Shown here one piece after another: positions 1 to 10,300 of a DNA stretch of 64,000 nt. The notes under the pieces were generated by a model. That model was not told where the DNA came from. It made no database searches and saw only the letters and a list, made by a program, of their open reading frames with translations. A program made the translations under genes and the position numbers. Origin of the DNA: Turritopsis dohrnii. Lineage: Eukaryota > Cnidaria > Hydrozoa > Anthoathecata > Oceaniidae. The DNA lies in contig BQMF02000267.1 in the NCBI GenBank assembly GCA_027922465.2, forward strand, positions 417,175 through 481,174. Reading direction: 5' to 3'. Within the stretch, counting starts at the first letter, position 1. The number at the start of each line of letters is the position of its first letter.

Positions 1-705
1 AAATTCAAAAGGAATGACTTTCTTTACAGAGAGAGTCGCAAGAGTCAAGGCTCAGTCTTGACTCTCAATATTACGTACCATCCAACGTTTTCTCGTCTTA
101 AGAAAACTCTTTCTGATATTCATTTTCTTTTAACTCCTGATGAAGAACACCGCAAAGTTTTCTACCAATTACCGATGTTGGGTTTTAAACGTGGTAAAAG
201 CCTAAGGGACCTTTTAGTTCGTGCGCAGCTCCCAAAATCTAAAGAGGGTACTGCAGGGTGTAGCAAGTGTGGTAGTAAACGTTGTGATGTTTGTTCTGTC
301 ATCAAGGAGACTGATAAGTTTTCGGACTGTTTCTCAGAGAATCATTACCATATAAAAGCAAACAATTTAAACTGTAATTCTAAGAATGTTGTATATTTAC
401 TACAATGTAAAGTATGTAAGAAACAGTATGTGGGTAGCGCCACTACTAAATTCAGATTGCGTTTCAACAACTATAAATCTTGTTGTAGAAAATATGAGCA
501 AGGAAAAACTGTTCCACAGGAGGTACTTCGTGCTCATTATAAAACGGAGGGTCATAACGGTATGGGAGACTGGGAGTTTATTTTGATAGACCAGGCTAGT
601 ACACTTGATTCTGTACGGCGGAAAGAGTCTTTTTGGCAATATAAATTGAATACTTTTCTGCCAAACGGACTAAACGAGCGTGAAGTAACATTCAACTATG
701 GTTAA
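1..705 (+). CDS. Penelope-like retroelement ORF, C-terminal part with GIY-YIG endonuclease (5' end outside window)
   Basis: The frame is open from the first base, so the reverse transcriptase part lies left of the window; the first possible initiator (position 58) is TTG, so no start is visible. What remains is the tail typical of Penelope-like elements: a basic stretch (KRGKSLRDLLVRAQLP, about 187-236), a cysteine cluster (CSKCGSKRCDVC, about 259-294), then a GIY-YIG-type nuclease beginning VVYLLQC and continuing KQYVGSA with a following RF-x-NYKS helix (about 388-480). In known elements this domain nicks DNA to prime reverse transcription. The protein differs clearly from the pair at 1.4-5.2 kb, so it is a separate family. 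No stop or frameshift is seen. It could be a live 3' end or a truncated copy. Confidence 0.75.
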   Translation, partial: KFKRNDFLYRESRKSQGSVLTLNITYHPTFSRLKKTLSDIHFLLTPDEEHRKVFYQLPMLGFKRGKSLRDLLVRAQLPKSKEGTAGCSKCGSKRCDVCSVIKETDKFSDCFSENHYHIKANNLNCNSKNVVYLLQCKVCKKQYVGSATTKFRLRFNNYKSCCRKYEQGKTVPQEVLRAHYKTEGHNGMGDWEFILIDQASTLDSVRRKESFWQYKLNTFLPNGLNEREVTFNYG

Positions 706-1399
706 TTTATTTTATCACGGTTATATATGGTGTTATTTGTGACATGTTTAAAATATTTTAGTTAAAATAGCTTTTGTTTAAACAAATTCATACTTTGGCC
801 TCCACTTTCTCTAGTGTTGAAGCTCATTTAGGTATTGTATATATTACGGAGCGTGATTGCTCCGATGCATTATGGGGAACCTACTTTGTCATTGGTCAGG
901 TCCAGAGAGTTTACCTGGTAGACGATCTTATATTTAGTACCTCTATGTGTATTTATTTGTTTTCAAGTGTGCTTGTGTAAGGTTCATTTCCTCCTCCTGT
1001 TACAAAGAATCGGGGTAGGTCGGAGTGACCATTCTGCATTACATCGTTCTGTTGCTTAAACTTTTTTTCGTTCTGTGTTTTTCTCGTTCTGTGTTTTCAA
1101 GTCTTTTTTAGAAAATACGTGCAATTCGTTATTGAGTACCATTGTTTTATACAATCCTTTGCGCCGTCACACTCTTGAGTCTTTTATATCATTTTAACTG
1201 CACGCACATTCTTAACTTAATTGATCACGATCTTTCTTCAAACCTAACCTCTTGTCAATTTTAATTTTTAATTTTTTTCTCTATATAAACGTTCAATATT
1301 TGTATCATTTTTAACTTGATAAAGATATGTAAGATATCGAAAATTTGTGAAGAGATGTGTTTTTAATTGTTCATATGTATATATATAATATACATATTA
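706..1399. other. Probable 3' untranslated tail of the first Penelope element and AT-rich flank
   Basis: No convincing coding sequence. A short hairpin (CGGAGC..GCTCCG) lies near 846-862, and a doubled phrase (cgttctgtgtttt) near 1070-1096. The last 100 bases become TA-rich just before the next element begins. The boundary between element tail and host is not visible. Confidence 0.35.
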
Positions 1400-2809
1400 T
1401 TCAAAAGCATTAATGAAAAAGAACGATGCAAATTCATGGTGTTTGATATTAAAGAATTCTACCCTTCAATCACAGAAAAGCTGTTGGGGAATGCAATCAC
1501 ATTTGCTGCAAAACACGTCAAAATATCAGATGATGATTTCAAAATTATCAGACATTCCCGTAAGTCGCTTCTTTACAATGATAAACAACCTTGGGTAAAG
1601 AAAAATAACGAGTCGTTCGATGTATCAATGGGTGCGTACGACGGCGCGGAAGTATGTGAAGTCGTAGGATTGTACCTGCTTTCCACTATATCGAAATCAT
1701 ACAACAAAGCCAATATAGGTCTTTACAGAGACGATGGGCTAGCTGTTTTCAAAAACATCAGTGGACCACAAGCCGACGCAACGAGAAAACACTTCCATGC
1801 AATCTTCAAGAGAAACGGTCTCGACTTAGAAATTGAATGCAATCTCAAAATCGTAAACTTCTTAGACGTAACGTTAAACCTAAATGACGGTACGTATAGA
1901 CCATATCGAAAGCCAAACGATGAGACCATGTACATCAACGCCAAATCGAATCACCCACCAAATATAATCAAACAATTACCACTTTCAATCGAGAAGAGAC
2001 TCAACTCCTTATCCAGTAACGAAGCCAGTTTCACTGAGTCAGCAAAATACTACCAAGATTCTCTTGACAGATGCGGATATAAACACACCTTGAAATACCA
2101 AAAGCCAAACAACAAGACCAGCCAAACAAACGATAACAAACGCAAACGCAACATTATCTGGTTCAACCCGCCATTCTCGAAAAGTGTTTCCACAAATATT
2201 GGAAAATATTTCCTTCATCTTCTCGACCGACACTTTCCTGTTAACCACAAATTCAGAAAACTGTTCAACCGTAACACAGTCAAAATCAGTTACAGTTGTA
2301 TGCCGAACATGAAGGCCATCATCAACAACCACAACAAATCCATCCTCCGGAAAGAAGAAACGGCTGAACGAACCTGCAACTGTTTACAAAAAAACCCCTG
2401 TCCTTTAAGCAACCACTGCTTGTCAACAAACATAGTCTACGAAGCAACCATAACATCCAATAAACCAAATTATACCCCGAAATCCTACATCGGAATGACA
2501 GAAACAACGTTCAAAACACGATTTGCCAACCACAAAAAAGCATTCAACCATCAACGTTATGAAAACGACACAGAACTTTCAAAGGAAGTGTGGAGATTGA
2601 AAAGAAAAAACTATGATTTTAATGTAACCTGGAAGATTAAGAAGAAATGCGCACCCTACAACCCCACGACCGGAAAATGCAATCTGTGTTTAAGTGAAAA
2701 ACTTCTGATCATCGAAGAACAATCCATCAACAAGAACTTATTGAACTCTCGCGATGAACTGGTGTCGAAATGCCGTCACCAAAATAAGTTCAAACTCCAA
2801 AATATATAA
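1400..2809 (+). pseudogene. Penelope-like RT + GIY-YIG ORF, 5'-truncated copy
   Basis: Open reading frame of a truncated retroelement protein. It starts inside the reverse transcriptase just before motif A (FDIKEFYP) and continues through the YRDDGL active site, the FLDVTLNL thumb segment, a cysteine linker (CNCLQKNPCPLSNHC) and the GIY-YIG nuclease (SYIGMTETTFKTRF) to a natural stop at 2807-2809. Unlike copy 2 it has six A residues at 2605-2610 and keeps the frame to the end. The ATG at 1367 belongs to the flanking TA-rich DNA and is not the family's start. Without the N-terminal third it cannot make a full RT. Confidence 0.75.
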
Positions 2810-3035
2810 AATGACGTCAATCGAGATGCCATTACATTGTAATTTTTACCGTTTTCGGTTTAGTTAGCTGATGAATCTTAACGAAGAAACTCAGAGTTCT
2901 AACAAATACTTTGTCTTTCTTTATTGTTTATAATATGCTCCTCTTCGTTGAGCACTTTTACGAAAGAAGATAAATCCGACAACATTTATCATACGCTCCT
3001 TCGCTGTCGAGCACTTTTTAACTTCAATCGTCGAA
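2810..3035 (+). repeat. Junction of the two Penelope copies (pseudo-LTR-like): 3' UTR of copy 1 plus leader of copy 2
   Basis: This 226-base stretch holds the 3' untranslated tail of copy 1 (the same tail recurs after copy 2) and then the unique leader before the copy 2 ATG. The leader has an imperfect repeat, gctcctcttcgttgagcac at 2937-2955 and a similar block at 2996-3013. The candidate hammerhead ribozyme lies in the shared tail. Confidence 0.55.
2863..2903 (+). ncRNA. Candidate hammerhead ribozyme (type I, short stem III), copy 1
   Basis: The two conserved boxes are present in order: CTGATGA (2868-2874) and GAAAC (2886-2890). Stem I is a perfect 5 bp match (GTTAG 2863-2867 with CTAAC 2899-2903). 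Stem III would be the short ACT/AGT helix at 2889-2897. The predicted cut follows T2898, in a GUU triplet. Hammerheads with very short stem III are known from Penelope-like elements. The weakness is helix II: bases 2875-2885 give an A-A mismatch next to the core and only two good pairs. It is a candidate, not a proven ribozyme. Confidence 0.42.
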
Positions 3036-5184
3036 ATGGAAAGATACAATCTCAATTATTCGGTAAAGAACATACCAATACCTGGAGAACTGCAGTACAA
3101 ATTACAATTGATCGATAAAATTGAACTTTTAATAAAGCGAATGAGATGGAAGGCGTTCTTCTACGAGTCAAACGAAAAGAAGAAGAAAGGAAAGGGTGAC
3201 GAGGAAACCACAAAAACGAAAAGAGAAACCTATGGTTTGAAAAGTCCAAACTGCCCACCGAGCGTTAACGATCTAGTCAGCTTCGAAAACGAACTGTTTG
3301 ACCTCGTTAAGAAAATAAAATTCCGTAACCTCAGTTGCAACTTCCAAAAGAAAATGAATGCAGATATAAAGGAAATCAAAAGAATGAACACCACACTGAC
3401 ACAAGCTGACAAAACATCAAATATGTACAAACTACCAAAAGAGAAGTATAACCAAATCCTCCAAAACGCAATCACAAAATCTTACAAGAAAAGTAACCAA
3501 AACACGGGTGAGAAAATCAACTCCGACGGCAAGATCCTTGCAGAGAAGGCGAAAGTTTCCGATCGAATGAATGTAAACGGTGAGAACGAATGCTTCATCA
3601 CTTTAAAAGACCACAAGACGAACTTTGAAAACAAATTACCAACTCGCTTGATTAACACTGCAAAAAACGAAATCGGCAGAATCAGCAAAACAATACTTCA
3701 AATCACGAACGCATCGCTCCGATCGACCCTTAAACTCCAACAATGGGGCAACACCGAAACCGTCATTGACTGGTTCAAAAGCATCAATGAAAAAGAACGA
3801 TGCAAATTCATGGTGTTTGATATTAAAGAATTCTACCCTTCAATCACAGAAAAGCTGTTGGGGAATGCAATCACATTTGCTGCAAAACACGTCAAAATAT
3901 CAGATGATGATTTCAAAATTATCAGACATTCCCGTAAGTCGCTTCTTTACAACGATAAACAACCTTGGGTAAAGAAGAATAACGAGTCGTTCGATGTATC
4001 AATGGGTGCGTACGACGGCGCGGAAGTATGTGAAGTAGTAGGATTGTACCTGCTTTCCACTATATCGAAATCATACAACAAAGCCAATATAGGTCTTTAC
4101 AGAGACGATGGGCTAGCTGTTTTCAAAAACATCAGTGGACCACAAGCCGACGCAACGAGAAAACACTTCCATGCAATCTTCAAGAGAAACGGTCTCGACT
4201 TAGAAATTGAATGCAATCTCAAAATCGTAAACTTCTTAGACGTAACGTTAAACCTAAATGACGGTACGTATAGACCATATCGAAAGCCAAACGATGAGAC
4301 CATGTACATCAACGCCAAATCGAATCACCCACCAAATATAATCAAACAATTACCACTTTCAATCGAGAAGAGAATCAACTCCTTATCCAGTAACGAAGCC
4401 ATTTTCACTGAGTCAGCAAAATACTACCAAGATTCTCTTGACAGATGCGGATATAAACACACCTTGAAATACCAAAAGCCAAACAACAAGACCAGCCAAA
4501 CAAACGATAACAAACGCAAACGCAACATTATCTGGTTCAACCCGCCATTCTCGAAAAGTGTTTCCACAAATATTGGAAAATATTTCCTTCATCTTCTCGA
4601 CCGACACTTTCCTGTTAACCACAAATTCAGAAAACTGTTCAACCGTAACACAGTCAAAATCAGTTACAGTTGTATGCCGAACATGAAGGCCATCATCAAC
4701 AACCACAACAAATCCATCCTCCGGAAAGAAGAAACGGCTGAACGAACCTGCAACTGTTTACAAAAAAAACCCTGTCCTTTAAGCAACCACTGCTTGTCAA
4801 CAAACATAGTCTACGAAGCAACCATAACATCCAATAAACCAAATTATACCCCGAAATCCTACATCGGAATGACAGAAACAACGTTCAAAACACGATTTGC
4901 CAACCACAAAAAAGCATTCAACCATCAACGTTATGAAAACGACACAGAACTTTCAAAGGAAGTGTGGAGATTGAAAAGAAAAAAACTATGATTTTAATGT
5001 AACCTGGAAGATCAAGAAGAAATGCGCACCCTACAACCCCACGACCGGAAAATGCAATCTGTGTTTAAGTGAAAAACTTCTGATCATCGAAGAACAATCC
5101 ATCAACAAGAACTTATTGAACTCTCGCGATGAACTGGTGTCGAAATGCCGTCACCAAAATAAGTTCAAACTCCAAAATATATAA
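3036..5184 (+). pseudogene. Penelope-like element copy 2: full-length RT + GIY-YIG ORF with one late frameshift
   Basis: The frame opens at ATG 3036 (MERYNLNY) and runs to 4991. Order of parts: lysine-rich N-terminal region; reverse transcriptase with motif A FDIKEFYP (about 3816), motif C YRDDGL (about 4098-4115) and the thumb FLDVTLNL; cysteine linker (about 4749-4793); GIY-YIG nuclease SYIGMTETTFKTRF (about 4858). A run of seven A residues at 4979-4985, against six in copy 1, shifts the frame and stops it at 4991; in the other frame the C-terminus continues to the normal stop at 5182-5184. Only the last ~65 codons are affected, but they include the end of the nuclease domain. The single-base change in a homopolymer could be real or a consensus error. 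Confidence 0.8.
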
Positions 5185-5237
5185 AATGACGTCAATCGAG
5201 ATGCCATTACATTGTAATTTTTACCGTTTTCGGTTTA

Positions 5238-5278
5238 GTTAGCTGATGAATCTTAACGAAGAAACTCAGAGTTCTAAC
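5238..5278 (+). ncRNA. Candidate hammerhead ribozyme, copy 2
   Basis: Identical to the candidate at 2863-2903: stem I GTTAG/CTAAC (5238-5242 and 5274-5278), CTGATGA box at 5243-5249, GAAAC box from 5261. It lies at the same place after the ORF, as expected if it belongs to the element's tail. The same weakness in helix II applies. Confidence 0.42.
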
Positions 5279-5305
5279 AAATACTTTGTCTTTCTTTATT
5301 GTTTA

Positions 5306-5643
5306 TATATATATATATATATGTACACTAAATGTTACACTATGTTACAGCTGAATTCATATAAAAACAATTAAAAACAACAGCTTCTTCAACAAATTTT
5401 CGACATCTTACGTGCCTTCATTGGTTGCAATATATATATATATATATATTTTATCAGAAACAGCATATGGTGTAGTTATCAAAAAATATAGAATTAAAAA
5501 AATATAAAGTTATTCTCTGCTGACGAAGAGAATAACTCGAAAGCTTGACATTCAAAATGTAGTTTTTTATATATCACTCGACTAGAGAAACTGTCTTCCG
5601 TTTCTACTGTATAAAAAAACAAGCAATTGGAGATATTTAAACA
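5306..5643. other. AT-rich spacer with (TA)n microsatellites
   Basis: No gene. (TA)n runs at about 5304-5322 and 5431-5449. The phrase gaagagaataactcgaaagc and its surroundings show no coding signal. The last ten bases before 5644 (tatttaaaca) recur at 15020-15029 and mark the target of the next element. Confidence 0.5.
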
Positions 5644-5874
5644 TACCGTAAATCCTTGATTAAGCGCCCCCCTCCAACAAGCGCCCCCCTTGAATAAGCG
5701 CCCCCCTTTTGATTAAAATAATTTTATAAGCGCCCCCCTTGAATAAGCGCCCATCCATCTCCATGGGCGCTTATTCGATTTAGTGCTTCAGATCATGGGC
5801 GCTTATTCGAATTACTAATTAGATTAAGCTTAAGACAAGCAAAACAATCAAAAAAGTAACAACATCAAAATTTT

Positions 5875-6049
5875 GCGATATTTCCGCCGTTTCACAGATA
5901 AGGCGGAAATGCAGTTTCTTTCACAGTTCTGGACGATATCTAGTTTGCTATATATGTTAGCGCATGCGCTTAGCATGCGTATAAAAGGGAAGAACGATGT
6001 AGTATCGTTCTCGGTTTTGTCATATCGTATGCGGCAAGTGTTCTGTAAA
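5875..6049 (+). repeat. Ngaro split repeat A1 (left terminus, promoter)
   Basis: 175 bp, identical to A2. It contains an inverted pair TTTCCGCC (5881-5888) and GGCGGAAA (5902-5909), a palindromic stretch gcgcatgcgc, a TATA box and a hairpin after it. The Gag-like ATG follows 8 bases after its end, so it acts as promoter and leader. Confidence 0.9.
5980..5987 (+). promoter_or_regulatory. TATA box in A1 of the Ngaro-like element
   Basis: TATAAAAG, 78 bases before the Gag-like ATG. Four bases later begins a perfect 7 bp hairpin, GAACGAT (5992-5998) with ATCGTTC (6004-6010) and loop GTAGT, which would lie at or near the start of the transcript. The same pair is in A2 (TATA at 13825-13832). Confidence 0.6.
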
Positions 6050-6057
6050 GAAGTATT

Positions 6058-6378
6058 ATGGCAGAAAACAATCTCACAACTGAAAGACCTAGCGAGGAAA
6101 CGAGTTTGACCGATAAACAACTAATGTTTCAACCAAACGAAGAATTCCATGCAAAGAAGTTGGATCGAGTGAAGATCAAAAATAAAGGTAACAAACACCG
6201 ATTTGAATTTTATCGAAGTGTTCTCGATAATATCGATAAAGCTATTGAGGTGACGGATGTGGATGTGAACTCAGCGAAAGAGTCTCTGAACAAAGGTAAG
6301 AAGCTCATTCTTGATCGTCTGAAACTGATAAGACTCGTCGATATGGGATACAAGCTATTTTTTAAGATATGTCCTTAA
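6058..6378 (+). CDS. Gag-like ORF1 of the Ngaro-like element
   Basis: 106 residues from ATG 6058, eight bases after repeat A1. The segment KIKNKGNKHRFEFYRSVLDN followed by an acidic helix and a NKGKKLILDRLKLIRLVD tail is the pattern of the first ORF of DIRS/Ngaro elements, thought to be a nucleocapsid-type protein that packages the RNA. In related elements the protein continues well past this point; here it ends in a stop at 6376-6378 after DMGYKLF, so it may be truncated. No zinc knuckle is visible. Confidence 0.6.
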   Translation: MAENNLTTERPSEETSLTDKQLMFQPNEEFHAKKLDRVKIKNKGNKHRFEFYRSVLDNIDKAIEVTDVDVNSAKESLNKGKKLILDRLKLIRLVDMGYKLFFKICP

Positions 6379-7140
6379 TTTGGGAAATAAAATTTAAGAA
6401 ATAAAAAAAAAAAATAGGTTTAAAATTAAGCAAAACATTTTCGATGTAAAGCCCTCATCAGTGCATATAAAAAGTTACTATGCTGTATGTTTGGATTTCA
6501 TGTATACAAAGTTAATACAAGTGAATCCTAAGAGATTACACGAATAAAAGATTACATTTACAAAATACGTCACACCATTGCGAAACAAAGCAGCTTTTTC
6601 GAATCAAGTTGGTCGTTTAATGTTATAACTGAAGCTCCTAGATTTTTAAAAGCTATATAAGAATATACATAAGAATTATATTTGACTATATAAGAAGCTA
6701 TATATAGCTATATATAAAACTCGCGAGAATCGAGAATCGAGAATGTTGGGCTGTTGTGAACAAGTATTTGACCGATAAGTTCTTCTGATTCTGACGATGA
6801 AAAGCATTTTAAATCGAGATATTAGAAACGCTAATCCTAAGTGGTTAAGTAGACTTTAAAAGGTCGATCGTTTTACCACAACGTCGAGAACCTCAAATTA
6901 CCATCTCTACCGTTCTAATAATTAACCAAATGGAAGCTGCTGGGTATGTGGAAAACAAGATCGTTCTGCTAGAATGGTTCAGCGTCCGTAGCGAAAGTTT
7001 CGTATGAAAGAATTAAAGTTTTATGTGTTTCTTCGTTAGCGTATGAAGTTTTCTGTGTATTTAGAACACGGGACCGAGAAGTTGAGTTGAGCGTATAGTG
7101 CAGAGATTCTGTGGTAGGGAAAATTCAAAATCTAGTTCAA
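6379..7140 (+). pseudogene. Decayed region between Gag-like ORF and RT in the Ngaro-like element
   Basis: No long ORF. Short in-frame scraps can be read near 6960-7135 that resemble the linker before the reverse transcriptase in DIRS/Ngaro proteins, but stops and shifts are frequent. Around 6680-6720 there is a TATA-type low-complexity stretch (tatataagaagctatatatag). Probably once the rest of ORF1 and the start of ORF2. Confidence 0.35.
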
Positions 7141-7339
7141 AAGTTAATAAAGGGAAGTTGTGTTATGGAGGTGAAAAGTGCCCCTTATTGTCGTAACCCA
7201 CTCACAGTTGCAGGAAAGTTAGGGAAATTGAGGTTTGTGTTAGATTTCCGACGTGAACAATTTCCTTGATATTACAAAATTCAAGTACGAAAATTTAAAA
7301 ACAGTGTCGGAAATAATTATTTCTTTGGAACTTTCGATT
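7141..7339 (+). pseudogene. N-terminal fragment of Ngaro-like reverse transcriptase
   Basis: Reading from about 7141 gives KLIKGSCVMEVKSAPYC, then NPLTVAG and KLRFVLDFR, the start of a DIRS-type reverse transcriptase (finger region, just before motif A). A frame change occurs around 7260. The fragment ends in the codons for FGTFD at 7339, where the LINE begins; the continuation LKHGYHH is on the far side of the LINE at 10753. This shows the LINE cut the RT inside its motif A region. Confidence 0.65.
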
Positions 7340-10300
7340 TTTTTTTTTTTTTATTTTATTTTTTATTTAAACGAATATTTTACAAGGAAAACCAATTCAG
7401 ATATATAAAAATCTGTTATCAACATGGGTCCTTGAAATAAATAGGTTAAAATATTAGAAGTATTAAAAATATACATATTTAGTAAAAAACAGTGGCGGCT
7501 ATAAAAATCACACCTGAAACAAAAACCACAAGCAAATGAGAGTCAAAGCGAAGTAATGTCACACTTAAGACAAAAACTAAAACAAAACAAAAATGTGCAA
7601 AGAACTAATAAAACTATAAATAGTGATTTCTGAGTTTCAAAAGAAAGGCATTTGAGTCAGATTTTCTAATGTCCAGTGGAAGTGAGTTGTAAATATGTGC
7701 TCCAGTGTAAGAAAAACAGCCACGAGCATATTCCAAGCGAAGCTTAGGTAGTTTCAGGATGTTACCATTGTTGCGTGTATTTCTTGTGTGATTGGTCTTC
7801 TTAAAATAATTCTTGAAATTTTCGCAAACACTATCATTGTTATCCAAGCAGCGTCTGATGAAGTTACAAGACCGCATTTCCATCAATTTGATAGTATCAT
7901 GTGGAATCAGGGAATCATTTCCAATAATCGAACAGGCTCGTCTATGTAGAGATTGGAGTTTCAAAAGTTGTGTTTGAGAATTTCTGAGATGAACAAATCC
8001 ACAATACGTTAATACTGGTTGAACCATTGATTGATAAATTGCCAATGCAGCTTTATCCGTAATCAAGGGTCTTATGCGATTCAGTAAACGTAATCTTCCG
8101 GATGCTTTTCGGTACGTTGAATCAAAGTTACTGCTTAAACTCAATGATGGTTCGATAAGTACACCAAGATATTTGTATGAGGATGTCACCCTCACAGTTT
8201 GGTAGCCGTATGTCACATTTAACGAGCTGTTTTGTTTGGAGAGATTATTTTTCGAACCGAACAACATTGCTTCAGTTTTTCCGGCTCCGAGGTTCAAAAT
8301 TAATTCATTCTCAAAGCACCATTTAAGTATACAATTCATGTCGGATGAAAGTCGAGTTTCTATGATGTATAGGTCTTTCCCAGCTACAAACAAGACGGTA
8401 TCGTCGGCATATTTAACAACTTCAGAATGTCTCACAACGGTACTAAGATCATTAAAAAACATGGTGAACAGCAGAGGGCCTAAAACTGACCCCTGAGGCA
8501 CTCCACTACTGACTGGATGTTCATCAGACAGAGTGTTTTTAAATTGAACTTGTTGACATCTACCAAACAGATAATCTGTAAACCACTCGTGTTCTAATCC
8601 ATCAATCCCGAAACTCGTCAGCTTTGACAACAGTTTACCATGACTTAACATGTCGAATGCTTTTGTAAGGTCTAAAAATATAGCACCGACCATTTTGCCA
8701 TCGTTAACTTTCAGTTTCAAAGAGTCGATAAAGATTGTAGCAGCAAGTTCAGTTGAGCGACGAGGTCTAAATCCAAATTGGTTATTATTTATTAATTTAT
8801 TACTTTCCAGATGGGTAGTCAATTGTTCATGAACAACTTTCTCAATTATCTTTGATACAGCTGGAATAACGGATATGGGTCTATAATTATTGACAGATGA
8901 CTTTGCGCCGGATTTAAAAAGTGGTAAAACTTTAGTTCGTTTCCAGTCATTTGGAAAAGTTGGCGTTACAAAAGACATGTTAATAATATGTGTCAATGGT
9001 TCAGCGACTACCTCCATGCAGTCCTTGAGTAGCCAAGATGGTATATCATCTAACCTAACAGACTTTTTGCGTTTTAATGATTTCAGATGCTTCATGGTTT
9101 CATTTACAGTAATTGGTACGAGTCGAAATTTTGGGATGATTTCAACTGGTCTCTCTTTATGATATTTCCAGATGGAATTAGTTAAGACAAAAGCAGATTT
9201 TTTTAGTGAGTGAACAACATCGGAGAAAAATCTACAAAACTCATTTGCAATAGAACGATGATCGGTAACCAGGTTCCCGTCGATTTGTAAGGTTGTAGTT
9301 GCTTGAGAGTTCGATTTAAGTGAAAATACTTTCTTTATAGATCGCCAAAATGTTTCTGGATTTCCGGAATTTTCCTCAAATAGCCGTCGTTGATACGCAA
9401 TCTTTGTTTTCCGAACTTTACTATTGACCTTGTTTCTCATTCTTTTATAAGCGGTGATATCTGCCTCTAATTGGGTTCTTCGCGATTTCCGTAACAGTTG
9501 GTCACGTAAGTTCATCTCTTTCTTGAGATCAGCAGTCATCCAATCACACGGCTTACCGCGAACGTTTTTACGAATTAACGGAGCCATAGAATCGTAAGTA
9601 CGACATATCATATCCTTTAATAAAGACCATGCTGTGTTTACATCCGTTGCGTTATAAACAGCTTCTAACTTTTGCGAGGCTAGTGCTTGCGAGAATTTAT
9701 TTCTATCATAATTTTTATAATTTCGACAGTTTATAATTTTACCGATATAGCGGGTGTGATGTTGTTTTCTCGTACAGCAAATCGGTTCATGATCACTAAA
9801 AGAGATAGGGATTACTTTGGACTTCGATATAACTGTGCTATTTGTTGTAGCTATAATATCAATAAGAGTCCGTGACGTTTCAGCTATTCGAGTTGGTAAT
9901 TTAATGACTTGTTTGAAACCATGTAATGTTAAAGCTGTTTTAATATCAACATGATCGGTCTTTTTCAGAAAATCGACATTAAGGTCCCCTAGGATTAAGA
10001 CTTCTTTAATTCCGTTTAATGTTAATGACAACACATCAGAGAGTATAGATGTAAAGTTCTTATCGAGATACTTTGAGTTATCCGGGGGTCTGTAAATTAC
10101 GGAAAGTAAATAGGATTTCGCATTTCTTGGACATATTTCTAACCAAATACCTTCAATTTCATTTCGTTCAAGATCGTGACGTCTTGTATAAATAATATGA
10201 TCTGCAACATAAAATGCTATACCGCCTCCTCTTCCAAGTTTACGCGACTTGTGTATAAATGTATATCCATTAATCGCAAACTTGTCCTCTGGTTCATCTC

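Larger units (their letters stand above)
1400..2931 (+). mobile_element. Penelope-like element copy 1, 5'-truncated, head-to-tail with copy 2
   Basis: Sequence from about 1400 matches copy 2 from about 3774 nearly base for base through the ORF end and the 3' untranslated region, with the match ending near 2931 (copy 2 near 5306). Copy 1 lacks the first ~250 codons. Its left end abuts a TA-rich stretch, and copy 2 ends in a (TA)n run, so the pair seems to sit in a TA-rich target. Direct, partly overlapping copies of this kind, in which the truncated upstream copy supplies a pseudo-LTR, are a known feature of Penelope-like elements. Confidence 0.75.

Noticed and set aside
8236..9162. Plus-strand ORFs within the LINE
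   Set aside because: They are antisense shadows of the intact LINE protein.
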